A stretch of 64,000 nucleotides of DNA from Tissierellales bacterium (lineage in GTDB: Bacteria; Bacillota; Clostridia; Tissierellales; Sedimentibacteraceae): assembly GCA_018433765.1 (NCBI GenBank), contig JAHDQO010000012.1:1-64000 (forward strand), written 5' to 3'. Of the stretch, positions 27,561-35,950 are shown in pieces (the stretch's first letter is position 1; each line of letters opens with the position of its first letter). The notes under the pieces are model-generated. The model did no database searches. It was not told where the DNA came from and saw only the letters and a list, made by a program, of their open reading frames with translations. Made by a program: the position numbers and the translations under genes.

Positions 27561-28298
27561 ATGAACAAACTTACAGTTCTAGGCGTTTGCGGAAGTCCAA
27601 GAAAAGGCAATAGTCAATATTTACTTGAAAAATCCTTACAAGCAGCTAAAAATGTTGCTCCTGATAAAATAATTTGTGAAAGTTATACTTTAAGAGGTAA
27701 AAAAATAGGTCCCTGCATTAGTTGTGATAGATGTTTTAAAACTAACGGTGAATGTATAATAAAAGATAGTTTTCAAGAACTTAGAGATTTATGGTTTAAA
27801 GCAGATGTTATTATATATTCAGTTCCAGTATATCATATGGGTATACCTGGGCAATTAAAATGTTTTATTGACAGGTTAGGAAATAGTATTATGGGTCAGT
27901 TCCTAAATTATTTTAACAGTGGTGAAGAAGATATGCCGAAATTTTTAAAAGTTATAGGCAGTATGACAAATGGAATTCATATGTGTTCAGGGCAAGAACA
28001 TACGCAAACACAACTAATAAATCATGCCTTAGTTTGCAGGTGTATACCAGTTCCAGGGGACACATGGAAGTCTTATCTAGGAAGTGCTGGATGGACATCT
28101 AATAAATTTGAAAAAAATGCTTTACAATATCAATTTGAACAAGGAGAATTTGATGCTAATGTAATTGTTGAATCAGCTGAAAGTGTAGGCAAAAGATGTG
28201 CTGAAATGGCATTAATAATACGAGAAGGAATGATTAATTGTAAAGATTATTTGATGGATAATGCATATTATACTCCTTATTATAAAAAAATGAATTAA
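27561..28298 (+). CDS. NADPH-dependent FMN reductase-like iron-sulfur flavoprotein
   Basis: A 245-residue flavodoxin-fold protein. GVCGSPRKGNSQYLLEKSL is the FMN-phosphate loop, PCISCDRCFKTNGEC supplies the compact cysteine cluster of the iron-sulfur flavoprotein (Isf) family near residues 52-65, and YSVPVYHMGIPGQLKCFIDR is the FMN-binding SPVY-like region. It likely shuttles electrons between ferredoxin and an acceptor. ATG follows GTAGGAGGAAAAT. It is followed by a polyferredoxin and an aldehyde oxidoreductase, so the three probably form one redox unit. Confidence 0.82.
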   Translation: MNKLTVLGVCGSPRKGNSQYLLEKSLQAAKNVAPDKIICESYTLRGKKIGPCISCDRCFKTNGECIIKDSFQELRDLWFKADVIIYSVPVYHMGIPGQLKCFIDRLGNSIMGQFLNYFNSGEEDMPKFLKVIGSMTNGIHMCSGQEHTQTQLINHALVCRCIPVPGDTWKSYLGSAGWTSNKFEKNALQYQFEQGEFDANVIVESAESVGKRCAEMALIIREGMINCKDYLMDNAYYTPYYKKMN

Positions 28299-28333
28299 AG
28301 TGGGAAAATTATTATGCTTTGGAGGAATTAATA

Positions 28334-28741
28334 GTGAGTAAAAAGAAAATAATAGTCGATAGTAAATTATGTATAGGTTGTCGGCAATGTGCTTTATGTT
28401 GTTCGTTTGTTCATGAAAATTTATATTCTGTTAATTTATCAAGAATAACAATAATTACTAATGAAGAAGAATGTAATAATACACCAATTGTATGTTTGCA
28501 TTGTGATGATGCGCCTTGTGAAAATTCATGTCCTGTAAATGCAATAGAAAGGAACTCGCAAACTGGAATATTAAAAATAAATCAAGATATTTGCATAGGA
28601 TGCAAACTATGTGTAAAAGCTTGTCCTCAAAATGTAATAAAAATACATCCGGAAAAACGTAAAGCTTTAAAATGCGATCTTTGCAATGGTGATCCAGAAT
28701 GTGTTAAGAATTGTCCTACTAATGCATTAAAATTTGAGTAA
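28334..28741 (+). CDS. Polyferredoxin-like 4Fe-4S electron-transfer subunit
   Basis: A 135-residue protein with four cysteine clusters: CIGCRQCALCCSF, CLHCDDAPCENSCP, CIGCKLCVKACP and CDLCNGDPECVKNCP, the pattern of HycB/CooF/AOR-partner ferredoxins. It should carry electrons for the downstream aldehyde oxidoreductase. I start at GTG 28334 behind GGAGGAATT; the TTG at 28319 would include the ribosome site. It is close to the flavoprotein upstream and its 3' end lies 16 bp before the AOR start. Confidence 0.88.
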   Translation: MSKKKIIVDSKLCIGCRQCALCCSFVHENLYSVNLSRITIITNEEECNNTPIVCLHCDDAPCENSCPVNAIERNSQTGILKINQDICIGCKLCVKACPQNVIKIHPEKRKALKCDLCNGDPECVKNCPTNALKFE

Positions 28742-28757
28742 AGGATGGTGCAATAAT

Positions 28758-30671
28758 TTGATTGATAGTTCAAAATGTATTTTGCATATTGACTTAACTA
28801 ATAAAAAAATATGGAAAGAAATTTTAGATGATGAAATAATAGCTAAATACTTAGGCTGTAGAGGTGTAAATGTAAAATTACTATGGGATTTAGTAAAGCT
28901 AAATGCAGACCCTTTAGGATCTGAAAATGTTTTAATATTTGGAACAGGTTTATTAACAGGTACGAGTGCACCTTGTTCTGGACGGACTACAGTAACAACT
29001 TTAAGTCCAGCTACAGGTATATACTTAAAAACTAATGCCGGTGGTGAGTGGGCAAGCGAGTTGAAATTTGCTGGCTATGGTTATGTAGTTATTCATGGAA
29101 AATCTGATAAACCAGTTTATGTATGTATAGAGAATGATAAAGTTGAAATAAAAGATGCTTCTCATTTATGGGGTATGGATGTGAGAACGGCAGATATAAA
29201 ATTAAAAGAAGAATTAGGAGATAATGAAATACAAACCGCAATGATTGGACCTGCTGGTGAAAATCTTGTTAAATTTGCTTCAGTTATGTTTTCAATATAT
29301 AGTGCAGCAGCAAGAGGTGGAGCAGGGGCAGTTATGGGTTCTAAAAATCTAAAATGTATTGTTGTTAGAGGAACGGGAAGCGTTTCAGTTAAGAATCCTA
29401 AAGAGTTTCAAAAATATGTTAATGAAAGTAAAAAGGCTCTTTTTAATGATTCTGGGTATGAAGAAATGCATTTATATGGGACTGCAAGTTCAATTAAAGA
29501 ATTAAATGAAATAAATTTATTACCAGCATATAATTTTAAACAAAGTAGTTCAAAAGATGTAACTAAGCTTACGGGGCAATATCTTATAAAATCTGGTTAT
29601 TTAAAGAAGAGAGTAGGATGCTTTGGATGTGTTATAGGTTGTCATAGGTATACTACTGTAGATAAAGGAAAATATTCAGGTAGTTTCAGCGGAGGACCAG
29701 AATATGAAACAATTAGCTCCTTTGGTACAGGATGTGGTATATTTGAAATCGAGCCTGTTTTAAAGGCAAATGAATTATGTAATATTTACGGTATGGATGT
29801 AATTTCAGCAGGTACAGTAATACAATGGGCTATGGAGTGTTATTCAAAAGGTCTAATTAATAAAGATAATCTCAATGGATTAGAACTTGAATGGGGAAAT
29901 GCGGATGCTATGATTATAATGTTGGAGAAACTTGCTTATAGACGAGACTTTGGTAATATTCTTGCTGAAGGAGTAAAAAAAGCATCTGAGGTAATAGGTG
30001 GAGATTCGTATAAATGGGCAGTTCATGGGAAAGGTCTTGAACAATCTAGAATTGAAACTAGAGGAGCAAAAGCATATGCTTTAGCTTTTGCTGTTAATCC
30101 AAGGGGTGCAGACCATTTACACACACAGACATTGGCTGAATTTGGGATAGGCCCAGAATCAGTTGATTTAATTGAAGAAATTACAGGAGATAAAAAATAT
30201 GCAGTGCCTGATACTATAGAAAAAAGGGCGGAAATTGTTAGATGGCATGAAGATTGTTATTCGGTTACTGATGCATTGGGTATTTGTACTTTTGCGACTT
30301 CATCGTGCTATGGTGTTACTCCAAAAATGATGGCACAGTTGTTTTCTACTGCTACGGGATATAATATAAATGAAGAAGAAATTATGCTTGCTGGAAGAAG
30401 AATATTAACACTTGAAAAATGTTATAATGTTAGACTTGGTTTAGATAGAAAAGATGATGTTTTACCATGGCGTATAATGAATGAAAAAACAGCCCCTAAG
30501 GGAGATTTACCTAGAAACGTAACTACTAAAGAAGAGTTAGATATTATGCTAGATGAATATTATAAGTTGCATGGTTGGAATATAGATAACGGAATTCCAA
30601 AAAGAAGTACTTTATTAATGCTTGATTTAGAAGATGTAGCTGATGAATTAGAAAAAATACACAGGTTATAA
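28758..30671 (+). CDS. Aldehyde:ferredoxin oxidoreductase, tungsten type
   Basis: A 637-residue tungstopterin enzyme that oxidises an aldehyde to a carboxylic acid with ferredoxin as acceptor (the reverse is possible). N-terminal ILHIDLTNKKIWKE matches AOR starts, SGRTTVTTLSPATGIYLKTN and the following AGGEWASELKFAGY-type region bind pterin, and GCFGCVIGCHRYT (about residues 286-298) plus a downstream cysteine ligate [4Fe-4S]. I start at TTG 28758, preceded by AAAGGATGGTG; an earlier TTG overlaps the ferredoxin gene. Substrate unknown, but the operon suggests an aldehyde from the imported compound. Confidence 0.9.
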   Translation: MIDSSKCILHIDLTNKKIWKEILDDEIIAKYLGCRGVNVKLLWDLVKLNADPLGSENVLIFGTGLLTGTSAPCSGRTTVTTLSPATGIYLKTNAGGEWASELKFAGYGYVVIHGKSDKPVYVCIENDKVEIKDASHLWGMDVRTADIKLKEELGDNEIQTAMIGPAGENLVKFASVMFSIYSAAARGGAGAVMGSKNLKCIVVRGTGSVSVKNPKEFQKYVNESKKALFNDSGYEEMHLYGTASSIKELNEINLLPAYNFKQSSSKDVTKLTGQYLIKSGYLKKRVGCFGCVIGCHRYTTVDKGKYSGSFSGGPEYETISSFGTGCGIFEIEPVLKANELCNIYGMDVISAGTVIQWAMECYSKGLINKDNLNGLELEWGNADAMIIMLEKLAYRRDFGNILAEGVKKASEVIGGDSYKWAVHGKGLEQSRIETRGAKAYALAFAVNPRGADHLHTQTLAEFGIGPESVDLIEEITGDKKYAVPDTIEKRAEIVRWHEDCYSVTDALGICTFATSSCYGVTPKMMAQLFSTATGYNINEEEIMLAGRRILTLEKCYNVRLGLDRKDDVLPWRIMNEKTAPKGDLPRNVTTKEELDIMLDEYYKLHGWNIDNGIPKRSTLLMLDLEDVADELEKIHRL

Positions 30672-30692
30672 TTATAATGTGAGTTTAATTAA

Positions 30693-30722
30693 TTCCTCTA
30701 ATATTTTAGAGGAGTTTTTTTA
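30693..30722 (+). terminator. Terminator of the second importer/AOR operon
   Basis: TTCCTCTAA pairs with TTAGAGGAG around a TATT loop and is followed by eight T residues. It ends the long operon that starts at 20888. Confidence 0.85.
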
Positions 30723-30832
30723 TATTTAATATGTTATACTTTGATTAAATAGCTTTCTATTATATTAACCTTTTATATATGCGATTGTGAAATGAAAGAG
30801 TAAAAAAATTATAGATAAGGAGGTGAGGTATT

Positions 30833-32542
30833 ATATTAGTAGTATTAAGTAAACTTATAGGCAATTTTGGTTATATTTTAATATTAATTTTCTTCTTGTC
30901 GAGAGGAAATTTCTTTAAGCAGTTTTTACAGAAAGAAAAATTGAAATTAAAAGAAGAAGTAATTTTATCTATATTATTTGCTTGCTTAGGTATTTTTGGA
31001 ACATACTCAGGTGTTTTATATGAAGGAGCTATAGCAAATATTAGAAATATGTCAATCATGTTTGGAGGTATGTTGTGCGGACCTGTAGTTGGGATATCAT
31101 CTGGTCTTATTGCTGGTATTCATAGATTTGTAATTGATATTGGAGGAATTACAGCATTACCTTGTGGTATATCTACTGTCTTAGGTGGAATACTTTCAGC
31201 ATATTTATATAAGATTTCAGATGTAAAAAACAGATGGGTCTATGCAATGTTTGGAGCAATGGTTATAGAGAATTTAAGCTTTGGACTTATGTTAATCATA
31301 TCAAAACCGTTTGAAACTGCTGTTGCAATACTCAAAGCTGTATATATTCCAATGGTATTAATTAATGGTATTGGAGCTGCTGTGCTGATGTCGATTACAG
31401 AAAATATTTTTAAAGAGAAAGAACAAATAGCAGCAAAGCAATCAAAACTTGCACTTGAAATAGCTGATAGAACTTTACCATATTTCATGAGTACTGATGA
31501 AATATCGTTAGGAAAAATTTGCAGTATAATAAAAGAATCTGTTGAGGCAAAAGCGGTTGTTATTTCAAATACAAACAGAATAATTGCTGCTTCTAAAGAA
31601 ATTGAATTTGATATAAAAGAATATGGAACCAATATTGTTAAGGAACTTGTTAATTTTTCTACCAGTAATGATGTAATTACAATAACGAATAAGAATAAAG
31701 GTACTTTATTTGATAAAATTATATATAAGTCAGCAATAGCATCACCTTTATATGAAAATGATGAGATTATAGGAATTTTGATTTTCTTTTATTATTCAAG
31801 AAATGCTTTTAGGTATGATGAAAAATCACTTATTAAAAGCTTGTCTAAACTTATTTCAACACAATTAGAACTAATAAAAATTAATAATTTAAAGAAGATG
31901 GCTGCAAAAGCAGAAGTAAGAGCTTTACAAATGCAGATAAATCCTCATTTCTTATTCAATGTATTAAATACAATAGTTTCATTCATAAGGATTAATCCCG
32001 ATAAAGCTAGAGAATTAATTATAGACTTTTCTAAATATCTAAGATATAACACAGAAAATAAAGAAGAATTTATAGACTTAAAAGAAGAAATTAAGCATGT
32101 AAAATCATATATAAAAATAGAACAAGCAAGATTTGGTGAAAAAATAAAAACAAAATTTATCATAGATGAGAATATTAATGTTAAAATACCAATGCTTTCA
32201 ATACAGCCTTTAGTAGAAAATTCAATTCAGCATGGAATGAAGGACATGAAAAATGGAATTTCTGTAATTGTAAAAGTGTATAAAATGCAGAATATGACGA
32301 AAATAGTGATAGAGGATGACGGCGTAGGTATTGATGAAAATGTAATTCAAAAAATATATAATGATACTATAGAAAATAATAAAGTAGGACTTATTAATGT
32401 TCATCAAAGACTTATATTGTTATATGGAAGTGGCTTAAAAATAGAAAGGCTTGTAAAGGGAACAAGAATACATTTTTTAATAAATGAAGAAAGAGCAAAG
32501 AAAATTAATAAAGGAGAAAAGTATGAATTGTATAATAATTGA
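30833..32542 (+). CDS. LytS-family sensor histidine kinase, apparent ATA start
   Basis: A membrane sensor with an N-terminal 5TM-LYT receptor domain, a GAF-like region (about residues 200-350) and a LytS-type kinase core INPHFLFNVLNTIVSFI with the phospho-accepting His near residue 373, then an ATPase domain with VIEDDGVGI. The first transmembrane helix (LVVLSKLIGNFGYILILIFF) is encoded upstream of the first ATG/GTG/TTG in frame (TTG 30896). The only possible starts after the strong AAGGAGGTGAGG site are ATT 30830 or ATA 30833, since TGA at 30824 closes the frame. It pairs with the overlapping response regulator and probably controls the downstream cstA operon. Confidence 0.85.
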   Translation: MLVVLSKLIGNFGYILILIFFLSRGNFFKQFLQKEKLKLKEEVILSILFACLGIFGTYSGVLYEGAIANIRNMSIMFGGMLCGPVVGISSGLIAGIHRFVIDIGGITALPCGISTVLGGILSAYLYKISDVKNRWVYAMFGAMVIENLSFGLMLIISKPFETAVAILKAVYIPMVLINGIGAAVLMSITENIFKEKEQIAAKQSKLALEIADRTLPYFMSTDEISLGKICSIIKESVEAKAVVISNTNRIIAASKEIEFDIKEYGTNIVKELVNFSTSNDVITITNKNKGTLFDKIIYKSAIASPLYENDEIIGILIFFYYSRNAFRYDEKSLIKSLSKLISTQLELIKINNLKKMAAKAEVRALQMQINPHFLFNVLNTIVSFIRINPDKARELIIDFSKYLRYNTENKEEFIDLKEEIKHVKSYIKIEQARFGEKIKTKFIIDENINVKIPMLSIQPLVENSIQHGMKDMKNGISVIVKVYKMQNMTKIVIEDDGVGIDENVIQKIYNDTIENNKVGLINVHQRLILLYGSGLKIERLVKGTRIHFLINEERAKKINKGEKYELYNN

Positions 32543-33230
32543 TGATGAGTATCCTTCAAGAGAAGAATTAAAATTTTTAATAAACAAATACAGCAGTATA
32601 AATATATTAAGTGAATTTGATAATCCGATTGATGCATTAAAATATATTGAAAGCTGTCGACAGTTGGATATAATTTTTCTTGATATTAATATGCCTAATT
32701 TAGATGGAATGACTTTAGCAAAAATAATTTCTAAATTTGAAAATAAACCTAAAATAGTTTTTGTAACAGCGTATAAGGAATATGCATTAGAAGCATTTGA
32801 AATTGAAGCAGAAGATTATATATTAAAGCCATATTCTGAAGATAGAATGAAGAAACTTTTACGTAAATTAGACATGCAAGATGAAAACGTATGTCATCAT
32901 AATAAAATAACCTTTTCAAATGGTGAAAAAATTTTAGTTGTAGATAAAAATGATATATCCTGCATAAAGGCTTCAGATAGAAAAGTTATAATTTGTTATA
33001 ATCATAAGTTATTTGATTCAAAGTCTAAATTTTGTGATTTAATTAAAGATTTACTTAATTATGACAACTTCTTTCAAACACATCGATCGTATGTGGTAAA
33101 TTTGGATAAAATAACTGAAATAGATCACTGGTTTAATAATACGTATTTGCTTGTACTAAGAGGAGTTAAAGAAAAAATACCAGTTAGTAGAAACTATATA
33201 AAAGAGTTTAGAAAAAGAATGAAAATATAA
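32523..33230 (+). CDS. LytTR-type response regulator
   Basis: A 235-residue regulator with a receiver domain (NCIIIDDEYPSREEL; phospho-acceptor Asp in FLDINMPNLDGM at about residue 54; KP motif in YILKPYSED) and a C-terminal LytTR DNA-binding domain (residues about 135-235, with FFQTHRSYVVNLDKI and KIPVSRNYIKEF). I start at ATG 32523 behind AAAGGAGAAAAGT, overlapping the kinase gene by 20 bp. LytTR proteins bind direct repeats; a good candidate lies at 33347-33388 before the next operon. Confidence 0.93.
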   Translation: MNCIIIDDEYPSREELKFLINKYSSINILSEFDNPIDALKYIESCRQLDIIFLDINMPNLDGMTLAKIISKFENKPKIVFVTAYKEYALEAFEIEAEDYILKPYSEDRMKKLLRKLDMQDENVCHHNKITFSNGEKILVVDKNDISCIKASDRKVIICYNHKLFDSKSKFCDLIKDLLNYDNFFQTHRSYVVNLDKITEIDHWFNNTYLLVLRGVKEKIPVSRNYIKEFRKRMKI

Positions 33231-33242
33231 TAAATAAATTAT

Positions 33243-33293
33243 TAAAACCTAAGATTTTGTATTGAAAAAATATTTAATTTTAGGTTTTTTTAT
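33243..33293 (+). terminator. Terminator after the LytS/LytR genes
   Basis: AAAACCTAA (33244-33252) pairs with TTAGGTTTT (33280-33288) across a long AT-rich loop, and six T residues follow. The loop is larger than usual, so efficiency is uncertain. Confidence 0.55.
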
Positions 33294-33346
33294 ATACTAA
33301 AAAAAGTGCTGAGGTTGCATTAGAAACTTTTTTTACATCTAATTAA

Positions 33347-33417
33347 TTGCATTTCGTGCAGAAAACGTTGTATTTCATGTAGAAAATGGAAACATATTAT
33401 ACTAATAATGTTATAAT
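33347..33417 (+). promoter_or_regulatory. Tandem 21-bp direct repeat (LytTR operator) and -10 box
   Basis: Two consecutive 21-bp repeats, beginning TTGCATTTCGTGCAGAAAA (33347) and TTGTATTTCATGTAGAAAA (33368), agree at 17 of 21 positions with all differences being transitions. Two helical turns of periodicity is what a LytTR dimer needs. A TATAAT at 33412-33417 lies just downstream without a good -35 box, as expected for an activated promoter. It precedes the unknown gene at 33458 and cstA. Confidence 0.7.
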
Positions 33418-33457
33418 ACGTAAAATTAAAATAATATTAATAAATTAGGTGATACTA

Positions 33458-33952
33458 ATGAATTTTATGCAGTATAAGAATAAAATTATTGATAATTTAA
33501 AGTACAATTTTGATATTAATGAAGGTTGCAATTATGGAGGAGCAGTATTTGACGTTCAAGCAGAATCACATATTAGGAATGAAAAATATGTTGCAACTAA
33601 AAAAGCTGTTATATATGCTTTTGAAAATAATGAAGAGTGTTTAATTAAACATCTCCATAATACAAGTATAAGTCAAATAGATAAAATCATTGAAGTAACA
33701 AAGGAAAGTATATTAAAAAGCATACAACTCACCGATGATCATATGTCTACTACTATTACCTTGATCTTAGTTTCTGAAACTTCAATTGATAAACAAATCG
33801 CAAAACATGTTAAGAGATATAAATATCAAAAGTCTTTTAAATTTGGATTGAAAGGCTGGATAGTATTTAGGATAGTATTAGTTGATTTAGACAATGAAGA
33901 AGTAATTTGCAGTAAAGAAGCTAAAAAGGTTGGTAAATTTTATCAGCCTTAA
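33458..33952 (+). CDS. Hypothetical protein upstream of cstA-like gene
   Basis: I do not recognise this 164-residue protein. It is soluble, without signal peptide or membrane spans, and rich in Lys, Ile and Asn, with phrases such as NEGCNYGGAVFDVQAESHIRN and KFGLKGWIVFRIVLVDL. I start at ATG 33458, preceded by TTAGGTGATACT; a GTG nine bases earlier is an alternative. It is the first gene behind the proposed LytTR operator and 51 bp before the transporter, so it may be coregulated with it and possibly assist it. Confidence 0.65.
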   Translation: MNFMQYKNKIIDNLKYNFDINEGCNYGGAVFDVQAESHIRNEKYVATKKAVIYAFENNEECLIKHLHNTSISQIDKIIEVTKESILKSIQLTDDHMSTTITLILVSETSIDKQIAKHVKRYKYQKSFKFGLKGWIVFRIVLVDLDNEEVICSKEAKKVGKFYQP

Positions 33953-34003
33953 TATAGATGTTAAGCCAAAAAACATCTAATAAAATATAAGGAGGTAGTT
34001 AAA

Positions 34004-35602
34004 TTGGCATTATCATTAATATTAATAGCAATTGTAATTTTCTTAATAGCCTATGTTACTTATGGTGCTTGGTTGTGCAAAAAATGGGGAATAGACCCTA
34101 AAAGAAAAACTCCAGCACATACAATGAGTGATGGAGTTGACTATGTACCAGCAAAGACTCCTGTTCTTTTAGGCCATCATTTTGCATCCATAGCAGGAGC
34201 AGGGCCAATAGTTGGACCTATTGCAGCTGCAATGTTTGGATGGCTTCCAGTATTCTTGTGGATAATTATAGGTAGTATATTTGTTGGCGGTGTTCATGAT
34301 ATGGGAGCATTATTTGCATCTATTAGACATGGTGGCAAATCTTTAGGCAATATTATTGATGAGAACTTAGGCAAGTCAGGTAAAAAATTATTTTCAATAT
34401 TTGCTTGGTTAACTCTCTTATTAGTTGTAGCAGCTTTTACAAATATAGTAGCTGGAACTTTTGTAGCAACTCCGGCAGTTGCAACTACTTCAATACTATT
34501 TATAATAATAGCAATAGTATTTGGATTAGCAGTTAATAGAGGCGGTGTGGGACTAATACCTGCAACTATAGTTGGTGTAGCACTTATAGCATTAAGCATA
34601 TGGTTAGGACTTAGATTTCCTTTAGTACTGTCAATGAATACTTGGATAGTAATTATACTAGTTTATATATTTATAGCATCAACTGCTCCAGTTTGGATTT
34701 TACTTCAGCCAAGAGATTATCTTAATTCATACTTATTATATGCAATGCTAGCGGGTGCAATATTAGGATTAATAATGTACAGACCTAATATAGTAGCTCC
34801 AGCGGTTGTAGGATTTAATGTAAATGGAAGTTATATGTTCCCAATATTGTTTGTAACGGTTGCATGTGGTGCTATTTCAGGATTCCATTCACTTGTAAGT
34901 TCAGGAACAACAGCAAAGCAATTGAATAGTGAAAAAGATGTTAAACCAATAGGATATGGTTCAATGCTTATAGAAGGTATACTTGCTGTAGTAGCTTTGA
35001 TAACAGCAGTGTATATAGGAGCAGATAAATTAGGTTCACTTGGCAGCGCAACAAATGTATTTGCAGATGGTGTAGGTACTTTTATGACAGCTATAGGAAT
35101 AAATAAAGATATAGGAACTACATTTATTGCACTATCAATATCAGCATTTGCTTTAACAAGTCTCGACACAGCTACAAGATTAGGAAGATTTGTTTTCCAA
35201 GAGTATTTTGAAGATAAAAATAAAGATGTTCAAACTAGTCCTCTTACTAATAGATTTGTGGCAACTGGAATAACAGTAGTTCTTGGTGGCTTATTAACAG
35301 TTGCTGGATACGAAAAAGTATGGCCTATATTTGGTTCAGCAAATCAATTACTAGCAGCTTTAGCTTTATTAACTCTTGCTGTATGGCTTAAAAAAGAAGG
35401 AAAATCAAACAAGATGGCTACTATACCAATGATTTTTATGGTTTGTGTAACATTAGTTGCATTAGCACAGCTAGTTCAAGCAAATATAGTAGCAAGTAAT
35501 TATATTTTAGTATTCTTTGGAGTAGTTTTATTTGTACTTGCTTTAGTATTTATGAAACAATCATATAAAGTTTTATTTAAGAAAGAATCTAAGATACAAT
35601 AA
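34004..35602 (+). CDS. CstA-family transporter (BtsT-like)
   Basis: A 532-residue membrane protein with about 13 spans. It carries the CstA signature: FASIAGAGPIVGPIAAAMFG (about residues 60-79), PVFLWIIIGSIFVGGVHDMG and FHSLVSSGTTAKQL. The family imports peptides or pyruvate with a cation; the E. coli relative BtsT is a pyruvate transporter under a LytS/LytR-type system (BtsSR). The same pairing here, with a LytTR operator upstream, favours pyruvate or a related nutrient, by inference. It starts at TTG 34004 behind AAGGAGGTAGTTAAA. Confidence 0.9.
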   Translation: MALSLILIAIVIFLIAYVTYGAWLCKKWGIDPKRKTPAHTMSDGVDYVPAKTPVLLGHHFASIAGAGPIVGPIAAAMFGWLPVFLWIIIGSIFVGGVHDMGALFASIRHGGKSLGNIIDENLGKSGKKLFSIFAWLTLLLVVAAFTNIVAGTFVATPAVATTSILFIIIAIVFGLAVNRGGVGLIPATIVGVALIALSIWLGLRFPLVLSMNTWIVIILVYIFIASTAPVWILLQPRDYLNSYLLYAMLAGAILGLIMYRPNIVAPAVVGFNVNGSYMFPILFVTVACGAISGFHSLVSSGTTAKQLNSEKDVKPIGYGSMLIEGILAVVALITAVYIGADKLGSLGSATNVFADGVGTFMTAIGINKDIGTTFIALSISAFALTSLDTATRLGRFVFQEYFEDKNKDVQTSPLTNRFVATGITVVLGGLLTVAGYEKVWPIFGSANQLLAALALLTLAVWLKKEGKSNKMATIPMIFMVCVTLVALAQLVQANIVASNYILVFFGVVLFVLALVFMKQSYKVLFKKESKIQ

Positions 35603-35625
35603 TTTAATAGCAGGTGGTGAATTGA

Positions 35626-35913
35626 ATAAAAGTAGTAATTACAGAAAAAGCAAAAAATTATATAATTAAAAAAGACAATAAAATTGTTACTGTAGATCTA
35701 TTACTAACCAATTCATGAGTAGATGCTGCACTTCCATACGTGTATATGGAAAATCCTAAAGAAGATATCAATAAATACAATAAATTTGAAGTAGATGATA
35801 TAACAGTATATGTTTATAAAGGTGCTAATACTAAAAGAGGTAAAGCTATCATTACTTTAAACAGCTTTCTTTTTATAAAGTCATTAGAAGTTCAAGGAAT
35901 ATCATTAGTTTAA
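35626..35913 (+). CDS. Small selenoprotein, HesB-like CC/Se-motif type; in-frame TGA = Sec
   Basis: A 95-codon gene hidden by an in-frame TGA (35716-35718, codon 31) and an apparent ATA start (35626). An AGGTGGTGA site ends 6 bp upstream, and TGA at 35623 rules out an earlier start. Read through, it gives IKVVITEKAKNYIIKKDNKI near the N-terminus, NS-U-VDAALPYVY around selenocysteine, and KFEVDDITVYVYKGANT later, which resembles small HesB-related selenoproteins of anaerobes. Directly after TGA a 7-bp stem (35732-35738 with 35745-35751) holds loop CGTGTA whose second base is G, 20 nt from TGA, as the bacterial SECIS model requires. Cotranscribed with cstA. Confidence 0.78.
35719..35751 (+). 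promoter_or_regulatory. Bacterial SECIS element
   Basis: TTCCATA (35732-35738) pairs without mismatch to TATGGAA (35745-35751), with loop CGTGTA. The stem starts 13 nt and the loop 20 nt after the TGA codon, within the range known for bSECIS elements that recruit SelB. Confidence 0.7.
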
Positions 35914-35915
35914 TT

Positions 35916-35950
35916 AATTCCACTTTGATTTAATCAAAGTGGAATTTTTT
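35916..35950 (+). terminator. Terminator after the selenoprotein gene
   Basis: AATTCCACTTTGA (35916-35928) pairs perfectly with TCAAAGTGGAATT (35934-35946), followed by TTTT. Its placement two bases after the predicted stop supports a real gene ending at 35913. Confidence 0.9.
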
